Part shown: positions 1-9,081 of the stretch, piece after piece
Position numbering within the stretch: position 1 is the first letter of the stretch
How the letters are laid out: the number at the start of each line of letters is the position of its first letter
NCBI RefSeq assembly: GCF_002294985.1
Contig: NZ_NSGE01000007.1
Location: forward strand, 1 to 64,000
Direction of reading: 5' to 3'
From: Mesorhizobium sp. WSM3862
GTDB lineage: Bacteria; Pseudomonadota; Alphaproteobacteria; Rhizobiales; Rhizobiaceae
Length of the DNA stretch: 64,000 nucleotides
Translations under genes and position numbers: made by a program
Notes under the pieces: generated by a model
What the model saw: the letters and a program-made list of their open reading frames with translations, nothing else
What the model was told of the DNA's origin: nothing
Database searches by the model: none

Positions 1-2337
1 GCGCACAACGAACTGACCGCCGGCCAGGTGGTGAGCGACACCTTCACGGTGACGAGCCAGGACGGCACGGCGACGGGAACGGTGACGGTGACCATCACCG
101 GCACCAACGACGCGGCGGTGATCACCGGCGATGCGAGCGGCTCGGTCACCGAGGCCTCCGGCGTTGCCAATGGCGCGGCCGGCACCTCGCCGGCGACCGG
201 CGACCTCGACGCCAGCGACGTCGACAGCGGCACCGACTTCTCGGTGGTAAGCAACGGCGTGCACGGCACGCTGACCATCAATGCCGCCGGCGAGTGGAGC
301 TACGCGCTCAACGAGAACGATGCCGCGGTGCAGGCGCTCAACGCCGGCGATCCGGCGCTGACCGACACCATCACCGTGCAGACCCCAGACGGCACCCAGC
401 AGAACATCGTCATCTCGATCAACGGCGCCAACGACGCGGCGGTGATCACCGTCAACGGCGCCCAGGATGTCTCAGTCACGGAGAAGAGCGGCGTCGCCAA
501 CGGCACACCTGGCGATGCTTTCGCTTCGGGCGACCTCAATGCGACCGACGTCGACAATCCGGCGACCTTCACAGTCCAGGCCGCCGTCGCCAAGACTTAC
601 GGCACCTTCTCCATCGATGCCGCCGGCACCTGGAGCTATACGCTGGACGACAACAACGCCACCGTTCAGGCGCTCAACAGCAGCGGCGCGAACACCACGC
701 TACATGAGCTGGTGACGGTCACCACCGCCGACGGCACCTCGCAGGTGATCGACATCAACATCAACGGCGCCAACGACGCCGCGGTGCTCTCGTCAGCTTC
801 GGTTAATCTAACGGAAGGCAATACAGCGGCGGCGATCAGCACTTCTGGCTCGCTGACCATCTCGGATGTCGACAGCCCGGCGACATTCGTCGCCCAGGCA
901 GCGACCGCTGGCACGTACGGCACCTTCGCCATCAACGCCGCCGGCGCCTGGACCTATACGGCGTCCTCGGCGCATGACGAGTTCGTCGACGGTCAGCACT
1001 ATATCGAGAACTTCGACGTGGTCAGTGCGGACGGCACCCACACCTCGGTTCACATCGACATCCTCGGCACCAGTGATGGTCCGGCTGCTGTTGCCGACAC
1101 GATCATCACCAACCTGGCAGCCGGGAGCGCAGTCATCATTCCTGAGTGGGCGCTCATTGCGAACGACCCCGCTTCGGCAATCGATGTCTCGGGAGTTGGT
1201 TCCGCGACGGGAGGCACCGTCTCCCAGTTGGCGGGTTCCGGTGCAAACGGAACCGTGACCTTCGCTGACACCGCGCCGATGGGCGGGACCTTCACCTACA
1301 CAGCAACCGATGGAACAAGTTCTGGGGCATCGGCCCTGGTGACCATCACCCAAGATGCTACCGGGACAATCGACGGAACGTCGGGCGACAATATCCTCAT
1401 CAGCTCGAACGGCGGAGCAACACTCGTCGGCGGCGCGGGCAACGACGTGCTTCTTGGCGGTAGCGGCAACGACACTTACCAGTTCGGACTGGCCGACGGC
1501 CACGACGTCATCTCCGATGCCGGCAGCGGCGGCGACAGCATTCAGATTGTGACTACCGCACCATTGGACAGCACGTCGATCGGAACGCTCAATTTCGAAA
1601 GGGTGTCCAACGATCTCGTCATCAATGTTGGAACCACCGAAATTACCATCCGCGATCAATATGTCGGAAGCAGCAACAACGTCGAAAGCATACAATTCAC
1701 AAATGGCGGCACTGTGTACGGCTATGCGCTGAGCGCGTCGTCCTACAGACTGCAAACGACCTTGTCCGGCGGCGGCACTGATGATGTAATCGCCTCCACT
1801 TCGGCGGGTCAGGCTCTAACCGGTGGAAACGGCAACGATCTTCTCTTCGGAAACGGCGGCGACGACAGCACCATCAACGGCGGAAGCGGCAACGACCTCG
1901 TTGTCGGCGGGACCGGGAACGATACGCTCTTGGGGGCTGGCGACAACGACACCCTCGTCGGCGGCGACGGCAACGACACGCTGACAGGCGGTGCCGGGGT
2001 CGACACACTCACAGGCGGCATAGGATCCGACATTTTCAACTATGGCGCAGCCTCAGAGTCCACCCCAGCAAGTTTCGACACCATCACCGACTTCGTCCAC
2101 GGCACCGACAAGATCGACCTGTCATCGATCGACGCCAACACGGCAAGTGGCGGCGACCAGGCCTTCCTGTTCGGCGGGCAGAACGCGGCTACCGTCGCCA
2201 ACAGCATCACCTGGTCGGAGGTCGGCGGCAACACGATCATCCGGGCCGATGTGAACGGAAACACGAGCAACACCGAATTCCAGATCACACTAACCGGCAC
2301 CGGGCTTGGTTTGACCGCAAGCGATTTCGTTCTGTGA
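1..2337 (+). CDS. VCBS/RTX repeat secreted protein, C-terminal part (5' end outside window)
   Basis: The reading frame is open from the first base, so only the last 778 residues are visible. At least three VCBS-type repeats of about 105 residues each begin near an NDAAV motif (residues about 36, 144 and 257). A cadherin-like stretch follows (about 359-450). Two clusters of glycine/aspartate RTX nonapeptides of GGxGNDxLxGG type lie at about 467-494 and 607-670; these form calcium-binding parallel beta-rolls in known RTX proteins. The C-terminus ends in LTASDFVL, a hydrophobic tail typical of uncleaved type I secretion signals. The exporter genes follow immediately. The likely product is a large secreted, surface-attached adhesin or matrix protein. 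No protease or lipase catalytic domain is visible in this part, but one could lie upstream. Confidence 0.88.
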   Translation, partial: AHNELTAGQVVSDTFTVTSQDGTATGTVTVTITGTNDAAVITGDASGSVTEASGVANGAAGTSPATGDLDASDVDSGTDFSVVSNGVHGTLTINAAGEWSYALNENDAAVQALNAGDPALTDTITVQTPDGTQQNIVISINGANDAAVITVNGAQDVSVTEKSGVANGTPGDAFASGDLNATDVDNPATFTVQAAVAKTYGTFSIDAAGTWSYTLDDNNATVQALNSSGANTTLHELVTVTTADGTSQVIDININGANDAAVLSSASVNLTEGNTAAAISTSGSLTISDVDSPATFVAQAATAGTYGTFAINAAGAWTYTASSAHDEFVDGQHYIENFDVVSADGTHTSVHIDILGTSDGPAAVADTIITNLAAGSAVIIPEWALIANDPASAIDVSGVGSATGGTVSQLAGSGANGTVTFADTAPMGGTFTYTATDGTSSGASALVTITQDATGTIDGTSGDNILISSNGGATLVGGAGNDVLLGGSGNDTYQFGLADGHDVISDAGSGGDSIQIVTTAPLDSTSIGTLNFERVSNDLVINVGTTEITIRDQYVGSSNNVESIQFTNGGTVYGYALSASSYRLQTTLSGGGTDDVIASTSAGQALTGGNGNDLLFGNGGDDSTINGGSGNDLVVGGTGNDTLLGAGDNDTLVGGDGNDTLTGGAGVDTLTGGIGSDIFNYGAASESTPASFDTITDFVHGTDKIDLSSIDANTASGGDQAFLFGGQNAATVANSITWSEVGGNTIIRADVNGNTSNTEFQITLTGTGLGLTASDFVL

Positions 2338-2511
2338 TCCCAGAGGTGGGCCCATCGAAGGCGTTGGCTCACCTCATTTCTCCACGGCCGAGGATTCACC
2401 TTGCGAATTAAGGTTTACGGAAGGTTACGAGCGGATCGCATAGCCGGTGAATGGATCAGGAGTAGTATGGTCTCGGGCGCGTAGACAGGGGGCGGTTCTC
2501 CGCTGGGCATT

Positions 2512-4212
2512 TTGGGCATCGACAACAAATCGCAGATCGTGAAGGACGCGCTTCGCGCCTGCCGCCGCTATTTCCTGTTTGCGGCGGTGTTCAGCCTGGC
2601 CATCAACCTGCTTTACCTCGCATCGCCGCTCTACATGCTGCAGATCTACGACCGGGTGGTCACCAGCGGCAGCGAGACCACGCTGGTGATGCTGACGCTG
2701 GTGCTGCTTGCGGCGTTCCTGGCGCTCGCCGGTCTCGACCTCGTGCGCGCCGCGATCCTGACGCGTGCCAGCGCCCGGCTCGACCGGCTGCTTTCGGCCA
2801 GGATCCTGGCGGCTTCCGTCGAGACCCCGTCGCAGGGTGCCTCGCCAAGCCAGCCGATCCGCGATTTCGACACCTTCCGGCAGGTGATCACCGGCAGCGG
2901 TATCCATGCCCTGTTCGACCTGCCCTGGTCGCCGATCTATATCGGCATCATCTTCCTCCTGCATCCCTGGCTCGGCTTCTTCGCGTTGGGCTCCTCGCTG
3001 CTTCTCATCGCCATGGCGGTGCTCAACGAATATATCGTGCGGGCGCCGCTGAAGCAGGCCAACGACCTTGCCACGGCCAACTACAATTTCACCGAAATGA
3101 GCCTCAGGAACGCGGAAGTCATCCGCGCCATGGGCATGATCGACGGCCTCGTCCGGCGCTGGGGGCGCGATCGCGGCCTGGCGCTCGGCCAGCAGGGGCG
3201 GGCGAGCGACCGGGCAGCGGTCATGTCCGGGCTGATCCGCTTCCTGCGCCTCACCATGCAGTCGCTGATCCTCGGCCTCGGCGCCTATCTGGTGATCGAG
3301 CGGCAGATCACCGGCGGCTCGATGTTTGCGGCCAGCCTGCTGCTGGGCAGGGGGCTGCAGCCGGTCGAGCAGATCGTCGGCCTCTGGCGCAGCCTGATCC
3401 TGGCGCGGGCCGCCCTTGGCAGGGTCGAGAGGCTGCTGGACGGCGGCGCGCAGGGCGAACGCTCGTTCAACCTGCCGAAGCCCACCGGCAAGGTCGCCGT
3501 CGAGCAGTTGAGCTTCGCCATTCCCAGCCTGCAGAAGGTGCTGCTGCGCGATGTGTCGTTCCGGCTCGAGGCAGGCGAGGCGCTCGGCATCGTCGGCCCT
3601 TCCGGCGCCGGCAAGTCGACGCTGGCGCGTCACCTCGCCGGCATCATGCAGCCAAGCCGCGGCACGGTCAGGCTCGATGGCGCCGACATGACGCAGTGGG
3701 GAAGGGAGGCGCTCGGCGACCATATCGGCTACCTGCCGCAGGACATCGAGCTGTTTTCAGACACGGTGGCCGCCAATATCGGCCGCTTCAAGACCGATGT
3801 CGACCGCGAGGTGATCGAGGCGGCACGGCTCGCCGGCGTGCATGAGATGATCATCCGGCTGCCGCAAGGCTACGAGACGCAGATCGGCGAGGGCGGGGCG
3901 GTGCTGTCCGGTGGCTACCGGCAGCGCATCGCGCTTGCCCGCGCCGTCTTCGGCATGCCGAACCTCATCGTGCTCGACGAGCCGAGCTCCAATCTCGATG
4001 CCGACGGCGATCGCGCCCTGGCCGACTGCGCGCTGGAGCTGAAGCGTCGCGGCAGCACGGTGATCATCGTCTCGCACCGGCCCTCGACTTTGGCCAATGT
4101 CGACAAGATCCTGCTCTTGCGGGATGGCGCGGTCGAAGCCTTCGGCATGAGAAACGAAATCGTGGCGCTGCTCAACCAGCGCGCGGCACCGATTACGATG
4201 GCGGCCCAATGA
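2512..4212 (+). CDS. Type I secretion ABC transporter, permease/ATPase (PrtD family)
   Basis: This is a fused membrane and ATPase subunit of a type I secretion system, which would export the upstream RTX protein across both membranes with an HlyD protein and a TolC-like channel. The N-terminal half has several membrane segments (about residues 20-290). The nucleotide-binding half shows Walker A GPSGAGKST (about 362), a Q-loop in YLPQD, the signature LSGGYRQ (about 464) and Walker B LIVLDEP (about 484). The length of 566 residues fits PrtD/AprD proteins rather than HlyB, and no C39-like N-terminal domain is present. The chosen start is TTG: the frame has a stop 30 bases upstream and no ATG in between. 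The stop overlaps the next gene's start by ATGA. Confidence 0.9.
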   Translation: MGIDNKSQIVKDALRACRRYFLFAAVFSLAINLLYLASPLYMLQIYDRVVTSGSETTLVMLTLVLLAAFLALAGLDLVRAAILTRASARLDRLLSARILAASVETPSQGASPSQPIRDFDTFRQVITGSGIHALFDLPWSPIYIGIIFLLHPWLGFFALGSSLLLIAMAVLNEYIVRAPLKQANDLATANYNFTEMSLRNAEVIRAMGMIDGLVRRWGRDRGLALGQQGRASDRAAVMSGLIRFLRLTMQSLILGLGAYLVIERQITGGSMFAASLLLGRGLQPVEQIVGLWRSLILARAALGRVERLLDGGAQGERSFNLPKPTGKVAVEQLSFAIPSLQKVLLRDVSFRLEAGEALGIVGPSGAGKSTLARHLAGIMQPSRGTVRLDGADMTQWGREALGDHIGYLPQDIELFSDTVAANIGRFKTDVDREVIEAARLAGVHEMIIRLPQGYETQIGEGGAVLSGGYRQRIALARAVFGMPNLIVLDEPSSNLDADGDRALADCALELKRRGSTVIIVSHRPSTLANVDKILLLRDGAVEAFGMRNEIVALLNQRAAPITMAAQ

Positions 4213-5549
4213 CCGATATCGCCGCTTCCTATAGCAACCTCTCCGGCACCGAAGATGCGGGCGCCAATGCGGATTCGATCCGGGCACCGGTGTGGATCGG
4301 CCTGCTCATCATCACCGCCTTCTTCGGCGTGTTCGGCGGCTGGGCGGCGGTCGCGCCGCTCAACGGCGCGGTGCTTGCCGATGCAGTGGTGAAGGTCGAG
4401 GGCAACCGCAAGAGCGTCCAGCATTTCGACGGCGGCACGGTGAAGGAAATCCGGGTCAAGGACGGCGATATCGTCAAGGCCGGCGATGTGCTGGTGCTGC
4501 TCGACGACACCCGCGCCCGGTCGGAATTCAACCTCTATTCCCAGCAATATGCGCTGCTGCGCGCCACCGATGCCCGCATCCGCGCCGAGCTCGACGGCCA
4601 TGAGGCGGTTACCTTTCCGCAGGATATCACAGCCGAGCACCAGGCCTATCTGCAGGACGCCATGGCCAACCAGATTGCCGACCTCGAGAGCCAGCGCGCC
4701 TCGATGGCCGGCGCCAGGCAGATCCTGCAGAAGCGCATCGCCGAACTCGACGAGCAGATCGATGGCAAGCAGGCGCGCGTCGAATCCTTTCGCGCGCAGC
4801 TCAAGTCGACGATCGACGAAAAGGCAAGCCTCAACAAGCTGCTGAAGGCGGGACTGACGACGAAGCCGCGTATCCTGGAGCTCGACCGCTCGGCCTCCGA
4901 TCTGCAGGGCCTGATCGACCAGGCGCTCGGCGAGATCGCCGGAAATCGCCAGAGCAAGGCCGAACTCGAAAGCCAGATCGCGCAGCTCACCAACGAGCGT
5001 CGCGCCAAACTTTCGGCCATGCTGATCGATACCCAGTCGAACCTTGCTGATCTGGTGCCGAAGATGTTTGCCGCCCAGGCCACGGTGGACCGCGCCGAAG
5101 TGCGCGCGCCCTATGACGGCCAGGTGATGGACTTGACCGTCTTTTCGACCGGCGCGATCGTCGCGCCCGGCCAGACCATTTTGGATATCGTGCCGACCAG
5201 GAATTCGCTGATCGTTCAAGCGCAGGTCAAGGTCGAGGACATATCCAGCCTGCGCGCCGACATGACGGCCGAGGTCCGCTTCACCTCGTACAAGCAGCGC
5301 ACGACGCCAGTCATCCACGGCCGCGTCACCCGCGTCTCGGCGGACCGCGTTACCGATGCCAAGACCGGCTTTCCCTATTACGTTGCCGACGTGGCGGTGG
5401 ATCAGCAGGAACTCGCCGCTGCGCCGCAGATCCAGCTCTATCCCGGCATGCCGGCGCAGGTCATGATCGTCACCGAGGAACGCACCGCGCTGGACTACAT
5501 TCTGGGGCCGCTGACCACGTCGCTCCATACGGCCTTCCGGCAGAAGTGA
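4209..5549 (+). CDS. HlyD family type I secretion membrane fusion protein (PrtE-like)
   Basis: This periplasmic adaptor joins the inner-membrane ABC exporter to an outer-membrane TolC-like channel. A single membrane anchor lies at about residues 27-48 (VWIGLLIITAFFGVFGGWA). A lipoyl/barrel-sandwich half-motif follows (VKVEGNRKSVQHFDGGTVKEI), then a long alpha-helical coiled-coil region at about 115-290. The second lipoyl half (RAPYDGQVMDLTVFSTGAIV) and a beta-barrel domain close the protein. The length of 446 residues is usual for PrtE/HlyD. It overlaps the ABC gene by four bases, so the two are translationally coupled. No TolC gene is present in the window; a shared TolC elsewhere is assumed. 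Confidence 0.9.
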   Translation: MTDIAASYSNLSGTEDAGANADSIRAPVWIGLLIITAFFGVFGGWAAVAPLNGAVLADAVVKVEGNRKSVQHFDGGTVKEIRVKDGDIVKAGDVLVLLDDTRARSEFNLYSQQYALLRATDARIRAELDGHEAVTFPQDITAEHQAYLQDAMANQIADLESQRASMAGARQILQKRIAELDEQIDGKQARVESFRAQLKSTIDEKASLNKLLKAGLTTKPRILELDRSASDLQGLIDQALGEIAGNRQSKAELESQIAQLTNERRAKLSAMLIDTQSNLADLVPKMFAAQATVDRAEVRAPYDGQVMDLTVFSTGAIVAPGQTILDIVPTRNSLIVQAQVKVEDISSLRADMTAEVRFTSYKQRTTPVIHGRVTRVSADRVTDAKTGFPYYVADVAVDQQELAAAPQIQLYPGMPAQVMIVTEERTALDYILGPLTTSLHTAFRQK

Positions 5550-5574
5550 GGGAACTGCCCGTCAAGGGGTAGCG

Positions 5575-5605
5575 CAAGCATTGGACGGCTGCAGTCCAAG
5601 CATTG
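5575..5605. promoter_or_regulatory. Direct repeats flanking a palindrome upstream of the acyltransferase-like gene
   Basis: Two copies of CAAGCATTG (5575-5583 and 5597-5605) flank and partly overlap an inverted repeat TGGAC-N7-GTCCA (5582-5598). It lies 93 bases before the next start codon and 26 bases after the HlyD stop. The symmetry suggests an operator, but no regulator can be assigned and the -35/-10 elements are not clear. Confidence 0.3.
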
Positions 5606-5697
5606 CGGCGGTGCCGGCGGTCGATTCCCATTTCCCCACTAGCCCTACCTTGGCTGCTCAGCATAATCTCGCGCCCGTTTCCAACCCCTGAGTCCGC

Positions 5698-6129
5698 ATG
5701 AGCAATCTCCTCTTCACCCGCGTTCCTTTCAATCCGGTCTCGCTCGGGCTTGTCTGCAACTTCATCGCTCACTATCCGCCATTCGACGGCTATGAATTCG
5801 GCCAGATGGTGAAGTCGCTTCGTTACCAGCTCGAGCAGCAGACGCATCTGATCGGCTCGATCGACGATGCCATCGTTGCCTATGTCGGCTGGATCGTGAC
5901 CAGCAGCGAAATTGCTGAGGCGTGGGTCGCGAACAACGGTCCGCTCAATTCCGATCCCAGTGGCAACTCCGTTGCCGCTACGATAATGGTGACGCGCTCA
6001 TCCTCGCACATCCTGCCCTTGATCAAAGAGGCGAAGCTGCTCAACCCCGACAAATCCGTCTACTGGAAGCGCGACTTCATCGATGCGCGCGGCTCCATGA
6101 AGCGCGCCGTCCGCAAGCGGGACGCGTGA
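5698..6129 (+). CDS. Small protein resembling RTX toxin-activating (HlyC-type) acyltransferases
   Basis: The product has 143 residues, no signal peptide and no membrane segment. Its central stretch AYVGWIVTSSEIAEAW resembles the G-x-x-x-WA-x-x-S-x-E region of HlyC-family lysine acyltransferases, which are GNAT-fold enzymes. The C-terminal part (PLIKEAKLLNPDKSVYWKR) resembles the region in which HlyC proteins carry a basic, Arg-rich end. It is shorter than HlyC (about 170 residues), and the catalytic His/Asp pair cannot be assigned with certainty. The position directly after RTX and exporter genes supports a role in modifying an exported RTX protein, but that is inference. A different GNAT-like acyltransferase is the main alternative. 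It overlaps the next gene by three bases (TGATG). Confidence 0.4.
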   Translation: MSNLLFTRVPFNPVSLGLVCNFIAHYPPFDGYEFGQMVKSLRYQLEQQTHLIGSIDDAIVAYVGWIVTSSEIAEAWVANNGPLNSDPSGNSVAATIMVTRSSSHILPLIKEAKLLNPDKSVYWKRDFIDARGSMKRAVRKRDA

Positions 6130-6995
6130 TGGACAAGGTAGTGTCCATTGAGGCGCTGACCCAGGAAATCCTCATCCGCCTTGGCGACCGCTATGCGTCG
6201 ATGTTCGTGCGCATCTGGCAGCCGGCGGGCGCGCCGCGCGGAACCGTGTTCTGTTTGCACGGCTTTACCGGCAACGGCGCCGATTTCGACTACCTGGCAG
6301 CCCTCCTTTGCCGCAACGGTTATCTGGTGATCTGCCCTGACTTGCTCGGGCGAGGCCGCAGCGCCTATCTGGGTTCGGGTTACGACATCAATGTCTACTA
6401 CAATTGCCTGCGCGCGCTCGGTCAATTTGCCGGCAAGGAAAACCACTTCATCGGCTCCTCCTGGGGCGGCACGATCCTTTTGCTGTTTCTCTACATAACC
6501 CGCTCGCGGGCGACCAAGGTGGTGCTCAACGACGTTCCCATGCTTGGCGGAGCCAATGTCGACCGTATACGCGCCGAGATCATCCGCGATAGCGAAGCGA
6601 AGTTCGCCACTCGCGCCGAGGCCGAGGCGTATGTGCGCTCGACTCGCTCCTTCATGGGGCCGGTCGAGGAAGCCGTGTTTTCGCGCTATGTCGCCAACAA
6701 GGTCATTTCCGGCCCCGATGGTTTCCGCCTGGCCTATGACCCCGCGACGACCGGGAGCTTCGGCTCCATGGCCGGGCGCGACTACGATCTGTTTCAGATT
6801 GTCGCCAAGGTGCAGGCGCGGTTCCTCCTGATGTACGGCCGCGACAGCAATTTCATCGACAGGCAGGCCATCGAGCGCACCCGGCTTGTTCGCCCGGACC
6901 TGTGGGTGGCCGACAATGTCGATGCAGGCCACCCGCCCTCGCTGATGACTCTCGACCAGGCGCTGCTCATTCTCGGTTTCCTCACCGCCGCATGA
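6129..6995 (+). CDS. Alpha/beta hydrolase (Ser nucleophile)
   Basis: This is a 288-residue alpha/beta-fold hydrolase. Visible elements are the oxyanion-hole segment HGFTGNG, a nucleophile elbow GSSWGG fitting G-x-S-x-G, a late acid region (MYGRDSNF) and a catalytic His in DAGHPPS near the C-terminus. An open frame continues upstream, but the ATG at 6129 overlaps the preceding stop and gives the usual protein length. It is cotranscribed with the acyltransferase-like gene. It could act as an esterase or thioesterase on the same acyl substrate, which is inference. Its 3' end overlaps the opposing gene by 14 bases. Confidence 0.75.
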   Translation: MDKVVSIEALTQEILIRLGDRYASMFVRIWQPAGAPRGTVFCLHGFTGNGADFDYLAALLCRNGYLVICPDLLGRGRSAYLGSGYDINVYYNCLRALGQFAGKENHFIGSSWGGTILLLFLYITRSRATKVVLNDVPMLGGANVDRIRAEIIRDSEAKFATRAEAEAYVRSTRSFMGPVEEAVFSRYVANKVISGPDGFRLAYDPATTGSFGSMAGRDYDLFQIVAKVQARFLLMYGRDSNFIDRQAIERTRLVRPDLWVADNVDAGHPPSLMTLDQALLILGFLTAA

Positions 6996-7611
6996 CGGGC
7001 GTCGAAGTTGTTGACGTCACCCCCGACGCTTGCGCCTCGATCATCTCGATCCTGCACCAGCGCCGGCCTTGGCGAGTGATCGAGCACACGCCCAGTCCGC
7101 GTTCGGTCGTTGGTTCGCTGAGGCTGACCAGTTCGATGCTTGCGGCACGCGGCGGTTCGAGATGCAGCGCCCTTAGCACGAAGCGCCGGCCTGTGGCGGC
7201 CTGATACCGGTTGAACACCACTGCAAGGATTTCAGCGTGGCTGCGCCGGCCAAGCACGAGGTAGCGATGGTAGTCGCCACTCCCGGGCAAGGCGATGTGA
7301 GGGGCGAGCCGAGGCTCCTTGCCGGACGGCCCCTCAGCCTTGTCGAGGTTGACGATGTAGAGGTCGAGCGGCGCGCCCTCGGTCGGCGCAAGCGAGACCG
7401 CCACGGCCGTGCCGTGATCGCGTCGGAAGCTGATGGCCGCATGGTGGGTGATCGGCCGCAGGAACTTCAGGTCGAGCCGGGTGAAATCCGGGTAGCGGCG
7501 TTCGATCAGAGCCACGACGTCCAGCCCGCGCACGTAGCGGCGGCCACCCACATGTGGGAAAGAGAGCCGCTCGCCCTCGACGAGCGCACGGGTCCGGGAG
7601 GCCTGGTTCAT
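6982..7611 (-). CDS. Protein of unknown function coupled to the P450
   Basis: This 209-residue soluble protein has no family I can name. The start chosen is the ATG at 7611, whose ATGA overlaps the P450 stop. The longer upstream frame is out-of-frame P450 DNA. The N-terminal half (FPHVGGRRYVRGLDVVALIERR... LDLKFLRPITHHAAISFRR) has the feel of a hot-dog fold, such as MaoC/AfsA-like proteins, but no signature motif is complete. The translational coupling suggests it works with the P450, perhaps as an acyl-binding or thioester partner (inference). Its end overlaps the convergent hydrolase gene by 14 bases. Confidence 0.6.
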   Translation of the reverse strand: MNQASRTRALVEGERLSFPHVGGRRYVRGLDVVALIERRYPDFTRLDLKFLRPITHHAAISFRRDHGTAVAVSLAPTEGAPLDLYIVNLDKAEGPSGKEPRLAPHIALPGSGDYHRYLVLGRRSHAEILAVVFNRYQAATGRRFVLRALHLEPPRAASIELVSLSEPTTERGLGVCSITRQGRRWCRIEMIEAQASGVTSTTSTPVMRR

Positions 7612-8852
7612 CGCCGGGCAACGGCGACCGAGGAGCCGGCCGCCGGCCGCAACGCCAGTCCATAGTCGAAGCGGATCACATCGTCCGCCCGGCTGAAGGT
7701 GAACTGGCGCACCATCGCTCGCACCGCCTCCCTGACCTCCAGCCGACCGAGGCGTGCGCCGCCGCACATGCGTGGCCCGGTGAGAAAAGGGATGAAGGCG
7801 CGACGGTCATACGTATCCTCGATGAATTCCTTGCGGCTGGCATCGAAGGATTTCGGATCGACCCAGAAAGCGGGATGCTGGTGCACGCCCACCACGGAGA
7901 GCAGGATGAGCTGTCCGGCCCGCAGCTGCCTGCCGTCCAGTGACGTCTCCGCGCCCACCTCCCGGACTAGGAAGGGAATCGGAGGCAAGTAGCGCATCGT
8001 CTCGTTGACGATGCAGTCGGTATAGGGCGTGTCCGGCTTGCCCGTATCGATCTCGTCCTGAATGCGCTGCTGCACCTTCTCGTTGTCGCCCAACCGATCG
8101 ATCACCCACAGCACCGTGGCGACGGTGGTCTCTACGCCGGCAAAGACATTCATGACGAACTCTTCGACGGGCGAGAAACCCCGGACAGCCTTGGCCTTCT
8201 CAGCGAAGCGCGCCATCTCCGCCGCAGCGTATGGCTCGGCGGCGAGCTGGGCGGCAAAATCGGCGACCACCTGGCGGGCGTCGTACACGGCCCCGTCACG
8301 CTCGGAAATCGTAGGCGCTACCCAGGAAAAATATTGTAGCCGGCGCAGCACTTCGCGGACCCGGTCGATCAGCATGAGCGTCTGCTCGATGTCCGCGACC
8401 AGGCCGAAGGCGCGATAGAAGATGGTGAGAGAGGCCGAAAACAGTGCCTTCTGGATCCCGTCCGGCGTCGCATCGCTTTGCAAGAGGCGGGCCGTGTAGA
8501 TTTCGGATACCGCGTTTTGCTGGGCCGGCCTCGCAGCCGCCAGATAGGCATCCTGGGTGATCTCGCGCCGAATCGCCCAATTTTCATCGTTGGTGTTGAA
8601 ACGGCTATAGCCCAGGGCCGAGATCATCGAGAAGTTCTTGCGGAACAGCGCCGGCGACTTGACGATGTGGTCGACCGCATCAGGATGGTCGAACACCTGG
8701 AGGTTTCCGATGCGATTCTCGCCCGCTCCCTGTCGACCGCTTTGGGCGTAGAGCGCGTAGACGAGACTGTTGAGGACGTCCTCGATCTGCGATTGATTCA
8801 TCTGGCCCCCCGCCATCCGCAACCGGATATGGCCGGTTTCGGCGGCTGACAT
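7608..8852 (-). CDS. Cytochrome P450
   Basis: This 414-residue heme mono-oxygenase carries the standard P450 signatures: the I-helix oxygen-binding segment AGVETT, the K-helix ExxR in NETMRYLPP, and the heme-binding loop FLTGPRMCGG with the axial Cys at about residue 363. No membrane anchor is present, so it is a soluble class I-type enzyme needing separate ferredoxin and reductase, which are not in the window. The substrate is unknown. It is the first gene of a two-gene minus-strand unit facing the hydrolase. Later in-frame ATGs at residues 13 and 18 are possible starts. Confidence 0.9.
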   Translation of the reverse strand: MSAAETGHIRLRMAGGQMNQSQIEDVLNSLVYALYAQSGRQGAGENRIGNLQVFDHPDAVDHIVKSPALFRKNFSMISALGYSRFNTNDENWAIRREITQDAYLAAARPAQQNAVSEIYTARLLQSDATPDGIQKALFSASLTIFYRAFGLVADIEQTLMLIDRVREVLRRLQYFSWVAPTISERDGAVYDARQVVADFAAQLAAEPYAAAEMARFAEKAKAVRGFSPVEEFVMNVFAGVETTVATVLWVIDRLGDNEKVQQRIQDEIDTGKPDTPYTDCIVNETMRYLPPIPFLVREVGAETSLDGRQLRAGQLILLSVVGVHQHPAFWVDPKSFDASRKEFIEDTYDRRAFIPFLTGPRMCGGARLGRLEVREAVRAMVRQFTFSRADDVIRFDYGLALRPAAGSSVAVARR

Positions 8853-8969
8853 ACCCGTCCAAGACGTTTAGCACATTTGCTTCGAGTCGATAGGCTGGTT
8901 GGACCCAGGTCCGACAGCTCACACGTGTAGCGGGATCCAAGGCCTCAGGTCCGCGTCCATGGGATGGTT

Positions 8970-8991
8970 GCTGTGGCAAAGCTGTCACAGC
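8970..8991. promoter_or_regulatory. Inverted repeat between the P450 and outer-membrane protein genes
   Basis: GCTGTG-N10-CACAGC is a 6-bp perfect inverted repeat lying between two divergent genes, 118 bases from the P450 start and 91 from the barrel-protein start. It may be an operator. No matching regulator is adjacent. Confidence 0.25.
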
Positions 8992-9081
8992 GCCTGACGA
9001 AGACATATCAGTGGCTTTCGCGGATGCTTCCCATGAGTTAGCTTGCCGCGGGTTTTGGGTTTGGATTCTTTGGGGGAAAGC

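Noticed and set aside
2425..3723. 432-codon minus-strand frame
   Set aside because: Antisense to the ABC exporter gene with clear Walker motifs; compositionally a shadow.
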